NCBI RefSeq assembly: GCF_025685425.1
Contig: NZ_JAGTAS010000032.1
Span: 116,483 to 180,482, forward strand
Length of the DNA stretch: 64,000 nt
From: Terriglobus albidus
Lineage (GTDB): Bacteria > Acidobacteriota > Terriglobia > Terriglobales > Acidobacteriaceae
Direction: 5' to 3'
Under the pieces are notes generated by a model. That model was not told the origin of the DNA and ran no database searches. It saw nothing but the letters and a program-made list of their open reading frames with translations. The translations under genes and the position numbers were made by a program. Of the stretch, positions 52,062-60,097 are shown in pieces. Every line of letters begins with the position of its first letter. Position 1 is the first letter of the stretch.

Positions 52062-55000
52062 TTAGAAGATGATCTTACCGACGATCTGCAACTGGCGCGA
52101 AGAGCCTAGGTCGCCGACCGGGAAACGTGTGGACGAGATAATGCCGAAGGTTGAGGAGTTCGCCGAAGTCGTCGGATTTCCGAAGCTCGGGTGGTTGAAG
52201 ATATCGAACGCGTCGACACGAAGCTGGAACTTCAGTGCCTCGTAGATCGCCGTGTTCTTCTCGATGGAGAAGTCGGTATCCGCAAACCCAGGTCCGCGGA
52301 GTGCATTGCGAGCAAGGTTACCGAATCCGGTGGAAGGAATCTGGAAGATGCAACCCGCTGTCGCCGTGGTGCATGTTGCCGGGTTGAACCACTGCACGGT
52401 TGTCTGACTGGGGCGAGTGAGACCGTACTGCACCGGAGCCAGCAGGTTGGGATGCAGGACGTTTGCCGTCCCAGTGAAGGTTGAGGTCGTAGTGACATTC
52501 AGCGGATTGCCCGTCTGCCACTGCGAGATGCCCGAAAGCTGCCAGCCCTCGACAAGACGATTGCCCTTGAACGGTAATGCGTAGATGGCGTTCATGGAGA
52601 TGCGGTGCGCCGTGTCATAGTCCGACGGACCATAGTTCAGGTAAGGCCGCGTTGCATCCTGCAGCACCGTTCCGCTCAGAGATCCCGTATCCAGAGACTT
52701 CGAGTAGTTGTAATTGAAGTTAAAGTTCAGGCCGTTGCGGAAGTTCTTTCGCATGGTCAACCACATGGCGTTGTAGTTCGACATTCCGATCGATGACACC
52801 TGGGTGATGTTCACACCGCTGATATTTGCATTTCCGGAGATCGGACTGTTTGCCGAGACCGTCTGAAATGGGCGTACACCCGAGGCATTCGGCTGGTTCA
52901 CATTCAGCGGAGTGCGCAGATGCTTGCCCACGGAGCCGTAGTAGCCGATCGATCCGACCAGTCCCCATGGAAGTTCCTGCTGCACATTCAAGTTGAAGGT
53001 TTCAGTATAAGCGTTGCGCAAGTTGCGCTGTACACCGTTAATGCCGATACCGGCCGCGCCCGCGGAGGCGTACAGACTCGACAGAGGAATCGTGGTGGTT
53101 GCGTTACTGTAGGTCACACGTTTGGCGAACGGTGGATTTCCGTTCAGTCCGCTTACGACATTGGTCTCCGGCTGGTCAGCCATGTAACCATAGGCCGCGC
53201 GCAGCACAGTCTTGTTGTTGCCGAAGACGTCATACGAGAAACCAAGACGGGGCTCATAGTTGTAATTCTGGGTGTAGGGGCTGTTGCCGATGCCATTGGT
53301 GCCCACCTGGTAAAGCGAGGCGCTTGGCAGATCGAAGAGCACCAGCCGGTTAGCGCCGTCCACGGGTGAGCCATTCCATTCAAACCGCAGGCCGAGCTCA
53401 GCCGTAAGGGTAGGTGTGATCTTCCACGAGTCCTGAAGGAACCCACCGACCGCATTGACGTAGATACGGCTTGTAGTCTGCGTCGGTGTAATGGTGAAGC
53501 TGTTTGCACGGCCGGCCTGGAAGTTCGCCACAGTATTGAAGCCGATGGTGCCCGTGTCTCCGGAGAAGTTTGCATTGAGGAAGCGGCGGAACTCGCCACC
53601 GAACTTAAGCGAATGTTTGCCAACGGTATACGTCGCCGTGTCGGAAATGATACCCAGGGTGTCAAAGCGTCCCTGCGGGAATCCGGATGGTCCACCAAAG
53701 TTGAGGTTCGGGCCAGTGATCGTGATCTGCGGAATTCCAATCGGACCGCTGGTGCCGGTCCCCAGCCCCAGCGTTGTTGGGTCCGTTGTCACATTCGGAT
53801 TGAACGAGATCGAGATGCGGTTGAAGCCCAGACGGAACTCATTCACCAGCCTCGGGCTGAAGATGTGCGTCTCATTGAGTGTGAGAATCTGACGTGTAGC
53901 TGCGCGGTTGTCACCGAAGCCCGAGATTGTGTTGTTCTGCAGGGTGGGCTCGGTACGCTTGTCCTTCTGAATGGCATAGAACCCGTGCAAGGTATCGGTG
54001 GCGCTGAAGATCTGGTTGATATCCAACGTCCCTTGGTCAGTTGTGACAGGTCCGGCGGCGATACCGAGATAACGGCTGCCGGTGCTGTCATTCGCCCTCG
54101 GGATCAGAGCCAGCAGCTTCTGCGCCACGGGATCAGTGACACCGGCGCGCTGTGAATCGGTCAGCACACCGCTGTTGATGGTCAAACCCTGTGCCTGGCG
54201 CAGGCCCTCGTAGCTGGCGAAGAAGAAGGTGTGCTCTTTCCAGATGGGGCCGCCCAAGGCGCCGCCGAAGTTGTGGCGCTTGAGAGGAGCGATCCGTTGT
54301 CCCTTCGGATTGAAATAATTGCGTGCATCCAGCGCTTCATTGCGCAGATACTCGAAGACTTCGCCATGGAACTGATTCGTTCCCGAACGCGTGCTGACGT
54401 TGACGACGGAGCCGGACGAGCGGCCGTACTCCGCCGAAAAGGTCTGGTTATTGATCTTGAACTCTGAGGTCGTGTTGATCGACGGCTGGAAGGTGATCTG
54501 GTTCTGCACCATGTCGTTCAGATTGACGCCATTGATCTGGAAGTTGACCGAATCTTCGCGATTGCCGGCGGTGACGAACGAGTTGGCACCCAAGCCGCGG
54601 CTCGGCGCTGTAAGGCTGCCGGCCGCCGGAGCGGTTACGCCACCAGGCGTTAGCACCGTCAGATCGAGGAAGTGACGGCCATTGAGCGGCACCTCCTGCA
54701 CTGTCTGGCGATCGATGACCTGGCCGACCGTGATCGATTCCGAGTCGATGAGTGGAGCGCTGGAGTCCACCTGCACGCTCTCGCCGGTCGATGCCACCGA
54801 CATGGGCACATCGATATTGGTCTTCGCATCGACCTGCAGTGTCAGCTTCTCAACCGTGTAGGAGCCAAAGCCGCTTGCCGTTACCTTGACGGTGTAGTCC
54901 CCTGGAGGCAAGGAAGGAACAACAAACTGGCCTGCGCTGTCAGAGGCGATGCTGCGCTCGGCGCCCGTGCCAAGATTACGAACGGAGATCTGTGCTCCCT

Positions 55001-55115
55001 GCAGTACGGCGCCGGACGAGTCCTTCACCGTACCTGAAAGTGTTGCGGTGGATTGCGCCCTTGCGGCAGTCACCGCCAGCATAACGGCGATGACCATGGT
55101 CAATAGCTTTCTCAT
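52062..55115 (-). CDS. TonB-dependent receptor, Oar-like
   Basis: 1017 residues with signal peptide ending AARAQ. Carboxypeptidase-regulatory-like domain at about 22-105 (ATLSGTVKDSSGAVLQGAQI), plug (VQEVPLNGRHFLDLTVLTPG; FQINGVNLNDMVQNQITFQP), and barrel to the C-terminal IVGKIIF. It is the same family as the receptor at 8823 but differs in the plug and barrel. Flanking genes are peptidases (M28, M42), so a peptide or amino-compound substrate is inferred. Confidence 0.92.
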   Translation of the reverse strand: MRKLLTMVIAVMLAVTAARAQSTATLSGTVKDSSGAVLQGAQISVRNLGTGAERSIASDSAGQFVVPSLPPGDYTVKVTASGFGSYTVEKLTLQVDAKTNIDVPMSVASTGESVQVDSSAPLIDSESITVGQVIDRQTVQEVPLNGRHFLDLTVLTPGGVTAPAAGSLTAPSRGLGANSFVTAGNREDSVNFQINGVNLNDMVQNQITFQPSINTTSEFKINNQTFSAEYGRSSGSVVNVSTRSGTNQFHGEVFEYLRNEALDARNYFNPKGQRIAPLKRHNFGGALGGPIWKEHTFFFASYEGLRQAQGLTINSGVLTDSQRAGVTDPVAQKLLALIPRANDSTGSRYLGIAAGPVTTDQGTLDINQIFSATDTLHGFYAIQKDKRTEPTLQNNTISGFGDNRAATRQILTLNETHIFSPRLVNEFRLGFNRISISFNPNVTTDPTTLGLGTGTSGPIGIPQITITGPNLNFGGPSGFPQGRFDTLGIISDTATYTVGKHSLKFGGEFRRFLNANFSGDTGTIGFNTVANFQAGRANSFTITPTQTTSRIYVNAVGGFLQDSWKITPTLTAELGLRFEWNGSPVDGANRLVLFDLPSASLYQVGTNGIGNSPYTQNYNYEPRLGFSYDVFGNNKTVLRAAYGYMADQPETNVVSGLNGNPPFAKRVTYSNATTTIPLSSLYASAGAAGIGINGVQRNLRNAYTETFNLNVQQELPWGLVGSIGYYGSVGKHLRTPLNVNQPNASGVRPFQTVSANSPISGNANISGVNITQVSSIGMSNYNAMWLTMRKNFRNGLNFNFNYNYSKSLDTGSLSGTVLQDATRPYLNYGPSDYDTAHRISMNAIYALPFKGNRLVEGWQLSGISQWQTGNPLNVTTTSTFTGTANVLHPNLLAPVQYGLTRPSQTTVQWFNPATCTTATAGCIFQIPSTGFGNLARNALRGPGFADTDFSIEKNTAIYEALKFQLRVDAFDIFNHPSFGNPTTSANSSTFGIISSTRFPVGDLGSSRQLQIVGKIIF

Positions 55116-55315
55116 GAACGACCTCCAAACGAACTACCTGGACCTCCGGCAGATAGGGCTATGCATTGCAGCCTTTCTTTCCAGAGACCGTGCCTCCGGG
55201 ATTCGCGCCTCTGGCAAGGCGTCCTCTCCGGGTCATAAATTTTGGGTAAATAATGGGACCGCTTAGCGACGTAATATATCAGATACCAAACGAAATCCCA
55301 TAGCTTAAGGACGAT

Positions 55316-57517
55316 ATGCGCCTTCGATTCTTGTCATTTGTTTGTCTCCTCGGCGGTACGGCGGCGATCTCTGCACAAAATGCGGTGCCAGTCGGCACCC
55401 TCAAGTCACTGACGGATACCGTCGCTGTTAGCGGCTATGAGACAGAGCTCTCCCGCCAAATCGAACAGCGCCTTGCCGCGTTTCGTCCGCAGCGGGACAA
55501 CATGGGGAATGTGCTCGTCACGTTTGGCTCCGGAGCTCCACGTCGGCTTTTGGTTGCTCCGCTGGACGAGCCGGGATATGTTGTCAGCCACATTGAAGAC
55601 GACGGCTATCTGCGAGTCACTCGCCTTCCTCAGACAGGGCTTCCGCCGCACTACAACGAGATGCACAACGCACAGCCGATGGTCATCACCACGCGCAAGG
55701 GCGAGCAGCGTCCGGCCATCGTCGCCGGACTCTCCATCCACCTCACGCCCGGACGCGCCTCTGTTCCTGACCCGGACGATATCGACAACTTCTACGTCGA
55801 TCTGGGTGCTAGCTCTCGCACAGAAGTCCTGGCCCGTGGAGTCGATCTGCTAAGTCCGATCGCTGCCGAGCGCTCGCTTGCAGTCGTAGGAACTCATCTC
55901 TACTCCGGCACGGCGGTTGGCGATCGCTTCGGCGCTTCCTTATTGCTGGCTGCGGCCGAAGCACTGGGCCATGGCGCTCCCAGCGGCACCGTCACCATTG
56001 CCTTCGTGACGCAACAGTGGACCGGCTCGCGTGGCCTGGCTCGCGTCCTGCAACAGACTCACCCGGACGAATTGCTCTATCTCGGCCGTACACTACGGCC
56101 GGTGCGTACCGCCGCAGAGCGAAACGAGCCTCTGCCTCCGTCTCCGAAACCAGGCACCGGAGCAGTGCTAACACTCTCCGGCTCCTCGAGATCAGCCGAC
56201 TGGCTTAACGGCGCATCGCTGCAGCAGGCACAGAGTGCTCCCTTTGTCACACGCGGCTATGGCCCTGCTCCCACGCTACCGGAGAAGACCGCCCACCTGA
56301 GTGTGCCGATCCTTTATCCGCTCACTGCGGGCGAGATGATCGATGCCCATGATCTCGATGCTCTCGGCACAGTGGTCGGGAAGTATCTTGGCGTTTCCAT
56401 GCCGACGTTCGTTCCTGCCCCGCCGCCGCCCGCTGCCTATGCCGCGATCTCGCGGCCAAATGCGGCGCCCGCAAACGATGCGCTGCTCAAGACGCTCACG
56501 CTGGCTTACGGGGTCAGCGAGGTCGAGACGATGCCGCGTGAGGCCGTCGAAAAGCTGCTGCCCGCCTGGGCGCATCCCATCACGGATGCCGCCGGCAATC
56601 TCGTGCTGCATCTCGGTCCCACCACCGGACCCAATACCGTCTTTATGGCGCACACCGATGAGCTTGGTTTCCGCATCCGCGCCATCGACGCGGACGGCAC
56701 GATCCAGCTCGACAACAAAGGCGGCGGCACTACCTCTTTCTACTGGGGACATCCTGCAGTAGTGCATACCTCCGCGGGTATGCGCTCCGCCGTTGTCGGT
56801 CTGCCTCAAAACTTCGACACCGCCCAGTTCCACTTCCCGACCGACTTCCGGTCGCCGGCCACGCTGAACGTCGGCGCGGGTTCGGCGGAGGAAGCCGCTG
56901 CCCTGGGCATCAAGGTTGGGGATTCCGTCACCATTCCCAAAACCTTCCATACGCTGCTGAACCGCAGGGTCTCCATCCGCAGCCTGGATGACCGTGTCGG
57001 CTGCGCTGCCCTGGTCCGCGCTGTGTGGGACCTAGGCGAAAAGCCGGCTCGCAATCTGACCTTCGTCTGGTCGACCAGAGAAGAGCTCGGCCTGTTAGGT
57101 GCGGTGGCATACGCAGAATCGTCGGCCAAAACCGGAACCACGCCGGCGACGGTCTTCGCGATCGATACCTTTGTCTCGTCCGATTCGCCACTCGAATCCA
57201 AGCGCTATGCCGACGGTGTTCTCGGGCAGGGTTTCCTGGTTCGTGCTATCGATAACTCGAATATTGTTCCTTGGGCCGATGTGCAGCAGGTGCAGGCCAT
57301 CGCCACAGCACACCATATTCCGGTACAGTACGGCGTAACCGGAGGAGGCAACGATGGTGCTGCCTTCCAGCGGTATGGCTCGACCGATGTTGCACTGAGC
57401 TGGCCGCTGCGGAACTCTCACTCCCCGGGTGAAGTGATGGACCTGCGCGATCTGGACGCGCTGGCCTCCATCGTCACCGCTCTGGCAAGGGAGTGGAATC
57501 CCGCCTCCGGACGATAA
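55316..57517 (+). CDS. fused tandem M42-type aminopeptidase, N-half inactive, secreted
   Basis: 733 residues with signal peptide (RFLSFVCLLGGTAAISAQ). Two M42-like halves lie in one chain. The C-half (about 375-733) keeps the di-metal site: H446 in AHTDELGF, D558/D559 in DDRVG, E589-E590 in TREELGLLG, D617 in AIDTFVSSD, H702 in NSHSPG. The N-half (25-370) has the same order but reads PLDEPG for H-x-D, D203 in GDRFG, QQW at 233-235 in place of the Glu pair, and YLGRTL in place of the Asp. It probably works as one active and one structural domain. Most M42 enzymes are single-domain and assemble as dodecamers. A GntR gene follows. Confidence 0.82.
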   Translation: MRLRFLSFVCLLGGTAAISAQNAVPVGTLKSLTDTVAVSGYETELSRQIEQRLAAFRPQRDNMGNVLVTFGSGAPRRLLVAPLDEPGYVVSHIEDDGYLRVTRLPQTGLPPHYNEMHNAQPMVITTRKGEQRPAIVAGLSIHLTPGRASVPDPDDIDNFYVDLGASSRTEVLARGVDLLSPIAAERSLAVVGTHLYSGTAVGDRFGASLLLAAAEALGHGAPSGTVTIAFVTQQWTGSRGLARVLQQTHPDELLYLGRTLRPVRTAAERNEPLPPSPKPGTGAVLTLSGSSRSADWLNGASLQQAQSAPFVTRGYGPAPTLPEKTAHLSVPILYPLTAGEMIDAHDLDALGTVVGKYLGVSMPTFVPAPPPPAAYAAISRPNAAPANDALLKTLTLAYGVSEVETMPREAVEKLLPAWAHPITDAAGNLVLHLGPTTGPNTVFMAHTDELGFRIRAIDADGTIQLDNKGGGTTSFYWGHPAVVHTSAGMRSAVVGLPQNFDTAQFHFPTDFRSPATLNVGAGSAEEAAALGIKVGDSVTIPKTFHTLLNRRVSIRSLDDRVGCAALVRAVWDLGEKPARNLTFVWSTREELGLLGAVAYAESSAKTGTTPATVFAIDTFVSSDSPLESKRYADGVLGQGFLVRAIDNSNIVPWADVQQVQAIATAHHIPVQYGVTGGGNDGAAFQRYGSTDVALSWPLRNSHSPGEVMDLRDLDALASIVTALAREWNPASGR

Positions 57518-57557
57518 ACTAAGACCGTGCGCCCCTGGCGCGAAAGGCTTCTGACAC

Positions 57558-58232
57558 ATGCCGGTAATGGAACGGATTGCACCACTCGAAACACTGACAG
57601 ATCAGGCTCACCGCAGCATCAAGCAGTACATCCTGGGCGGCAGCTTTTCAATCGACGAACGGCTGACGGAAAGCTTCTTTGCCGAACACCTGGGCATCAG
57701 CAAATCTCCAGTGCGTGAAGCGTTGAATGCCTTGCAAAACGAGGGTCTGCTGCGGATTGAACCGCGTAAAGGCATCTATCTTCGCCGCTTCACCGCCAAG
57801 GAGATCTCAGACCTGTATGAGCTGCGAGAGGCTCTGGAGGTCTATGCCACGCAGATCGTGCCCATCACCGCCGAGTTTATCGAGGCCCTGGAGCAGAGCC
57901 TGGAGCGAACCACGGAGTTGCTGGCGCGGGACAACAAGACCGCGTATATCGAAGAAGACATCGCCTTTCACCGGTTGATTGTGGTTTCTACCGGTAACGA
58001 ACAGCTCTCCAATACGCACAGCAATATCCAGGACAAGCTCTGGCTCTGCCGCTGCCAGACCTACCAGCTCACGTCACCGGACACTCCCGCAGCCCACCAT
58101 GCCATCGCCCGGGCGCTGCAGGCCGGCGACCGTGAGGCCGCCGCCACTGCAACACGGGATCATATCCGTTTTGTACGCGATGCCCTGCTGCGCAGCCAGA
58201 ACGAGCTGGATCAGGAATCGCGGAACAGCTAA
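57558..58232 (+). CDS. GntR/FCD-family transcriptional regulator
   Basis: 224 residues. Winged helix at about 15-80 (FFAEHLGISKSPVREALNAL) and FCD domain with DIAFHRLIVVSTGN. It is 40 bp after the M42 gene on the same strand and may control it. Its TAA stop overlaps the TA of an IS630-like end fragment. Confidence 0.88.
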   Translation: MPVMERIAPLETLTDQAHRSIKQYILGGSFSIDERLTESFFAEHLGISKSPVREALNALQNEGLLRIEPRKGIYLRRFTAKEISDLYELREALEVYATQIVPITAEFIEALEQSLERTTELLARDNKTAYIEEDIAFHRLIVVSTGNEQLSNTHSNIQDKLWLCRCQTYQLTSPDTPAAHHAIARALQAGDREAAATATRDHIRFVRDALLRSQNELDQESRNS

Positions 58233-58690
58233 GGTTCTGTCCCTGAAGTTCACGGCATACCTGATGAGTGTGTTTGCCATCCGAAGCGTTGAAGAAGCAG
58301 GTCCTTCACTTGTGCTCAGCCGTTGCGCGGCGCGCAACCGTTTCGCACCGAAGGGTGCGAATGCGTTGCTTAAGGGGACGGCTTCAGCCGTCCCGTACGG
58401 AACCCACACAGATGGCGGCTTTAGCCGCTGAGGGCAAGTTCCGATACATCGACCTCAGCGGCTAAAGCCGCATCTTTCTCCGCGCTATACCGGCACGGCT
58501 GAAGCCGTGCCCTTAAGCAAGACGTTCGAGCTTCGCTCGAATGTCCCCAACAGCCGACCCTCCACTTATATCGGCAACCGCTAATGTCCTGCCTCTAAAG
58601 TTCGCGTCATAAATATTGAAAAGCTGTTGCCGTCCAAAGCTGAAAAGCAGGTCTTTCACTTCGTTTAGGATGACAAAATTTTTCTGAGGA
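58230..58690. repeat. repeat-filled gap: decayed IS630-type ends and REP palindromes
   Basis: TAAGGTTCTGTCCCTGAAGTTC (58230-58251) and TAATGTCCTGCCTCTAAAGTTC (58583-58604) resemble the IS630 end at 63771. Between them are REP-like palindromes GACGGCTTCAGCCGTC and GGCACGGCTGAAGCCGTGCC, and a mirrored pair GCGGCTTTAGCCGCTGAGG / CCTCAGCGGCTAAAGCCGC. Two degenerate AGCAGGTCTTTCACTTCG fragments (58296, 58641) also occur. No gene is seen. Confidence 0.65.
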
Positions 58691-58706
58691 CTTCAGATTC
58701 ACTGCC

Positions 58707-59750
58707 CTAAGGATTGACTTGATACACCAGAAGACCTGCATCATCGATAGAGGTCTTTGGATGTACGACAAAGAGCTGCTTCGTCTGTGGCACGAACAAT
58801 CCTGTCTTTCCGCCGTTGGTGGGAAGGTTGGTCAAAAGGGTGTAGTGATCGGCTGACTCCTGGTGCAACACGCTCATCCCCTGGGAAGCGAAGATGTAAA
58901 TACGCCTGGAGACCGGGTCCCAGGCCATACCGTCGGCGATATTCATGCATGGCTGCTGCTCCACAACCCTACCCGTCGCGGTATCGAAGGCATAGAAGAT
59001 CCCGGGCTTGCGGCCCACGACAAAGAGGCGGTGGTTCACAGTGTCGATCGCCATGGATGTATTCAGGTTCAAATCAGGCGTTGTCCAGGTATCGACCAAC
59101 TTCATCGCCTTCAGGTCGACGACACCAATCTTCTTCTGGTCTCTGATGTTGACATAGAGCCGGTCTGCTTTTTCATCCACCGCGATGGCTTCAAGATTGG
59201 CGCCTTCTACGCGAACGCGGCCGGTGATCTTATGGCTCTCGACATCGATCGCCGTGATCTCGGAATAAGAAAGGTTTGCGGACTTGCCGCCGTTGCCGAT
59301 GTAGAAGGTGTGCCGGGGAGCGTCATAGTATCCAACATCGGGCGAGTCAGTCTTGCCGGTCACTGAGCCGTCGATGAGCGGCACCCGGTCGACCAGACGA
59401 AAGTCTGCCGCGGAAAAGAACAGCGTCGACGAGTCGCCACCATCTGCAACGAGAATCTCGTCCTTCTCCGGGACATATGCCAGCGTGTGCGGTGTCTTCA
59501 CTCCGGGAACGCTTTGCAGATGAGCTCCCGTGGCTGCATCAAAGACCTCGAGCGTGTGGTGCTCTTCCGCCGCGATAATCACATGATTGCGCTTGCTATC
59601 GAGAACGAGAAAATCGAAATCACCCTCGATGCCCGGAAGCGGTGTCCACGCGACAAGGGTGACTGGGGAGGTGTGATGCGATGCCTGCGCAAATGTTGGG
59701 AACGACAGGACAACTGAGGCACACAGTGCCAGAGTGGGGGTGAGCTTCAC
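58707..59750 (-). CDS. YncE-like beta-propeller protein, secreted
   Basis: 347 residues from a GTG at 59750 that follows AAAGGAAA; the open frame to 59780 is not needed. Signal peptide KLTPTLALCASVVLSFPTFA. It holds about seven YncE/NHL-like blades (DSKRNHVIIAAEEHHTLEVF; EAIAVDEKADRLYVNIRDQK; DTVNHRLFVVGRKPGIFYAF). Such propellers bind ligands or DNA in the periplasm; the role here is unknown. It is divergent from the next TonB receptor. Confidence 0.83.
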   Translation of the reverse strand: MKLTPTLALCASVVLSFPTFAQASHHTSPVTLVAWTPLPGIEGDFDFLVLDSKRNHVIIAAEEHHTLEVFDAATGAHLQSVPGVKTPHTLAYVPEKDEILVADGGDSSTLFFSAADFRLVDRVPLIDGSVTGKTDSPDVGYYDAPRHTFYIGNGGKSANLSYSEITAIDVESHKITGRVRVEGANLEAIAVDEKADRLYVNIRDQKKIGVVDLKAMKLVDTWTTPDLNLNTSMAIDTVNHRLFVVGRKPGIFYAFDTATGRVVEQQPCMNIADGMAWDPVSRRIYIFASQGMSVLHQESADHYTLLTNLPTNGGKTGLFVPQTKQLFVVHPKTSIDDAGLLVYQVNP

Positions 59751-59949
59751 GAAGTTTCCTTTCGAAAGCGCGCCGATCAAGGGCGCGATACGCTCGATTG
59801 TGAGCAGGAAACCTGAGTCGAATCTTAGAGAAGCGGCCAGGTTACGGAAGATTTACAGAACCAGCTGCGGATCTACAGGGGAAACGAAGATCGACACCCC
59901 ACCGGGAGAAAACAGGGCCGAAACCGCGCGAATTTTTCGTTAAAAAATT

Positions 59950-59968
59950 ACTCTATATATCGTAGAGT
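59950..59968. promoter_or_regulatory. inverted repeat, possible PadR-type operator
   Basis: ACTCTA-TATATCG-TAGAGT in an AT-rich stretch 40 bp upstream of the small ORF at 60008. The form resembles PadR-family operators, but no padR gene is in the window. Confidence 0.4.
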
Positions 59969-60007
59969 GACCTTCGTATCCAGGGCATAGAAAAAAGGGT
60001 TCCTTCC

Positions 60008-60097
60008 ATGGCCGAGCAGTATTGTGTGAACCATAACCAATTCAGTCTTTCTTGCCGCATCTGCGCGGGCAGTTTGAGCATACGAGCTTGTTCATGA
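60008..60097 (+). CDS. 29-codon Cys-rich ORF coupled to the TonB receptor
   Basis: The frame MAEQYCVNHNQFSLSCRIC continues AGSLSIRACS and stops with TGA at 60095, overlapping the receptor ATG at 60094 as ATGA. AAGGG lies 8-9 nt upstream. C6-x2-H9 and C16-x2-C19 form a possible zinc-knuckle. It may be a translated leader controlling the receptor, or a true tiny protein. No family is known to me. Confidence 0.4.
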   Translation: MAEQYCVNHNQFSLSCRICAGSLSIRACS

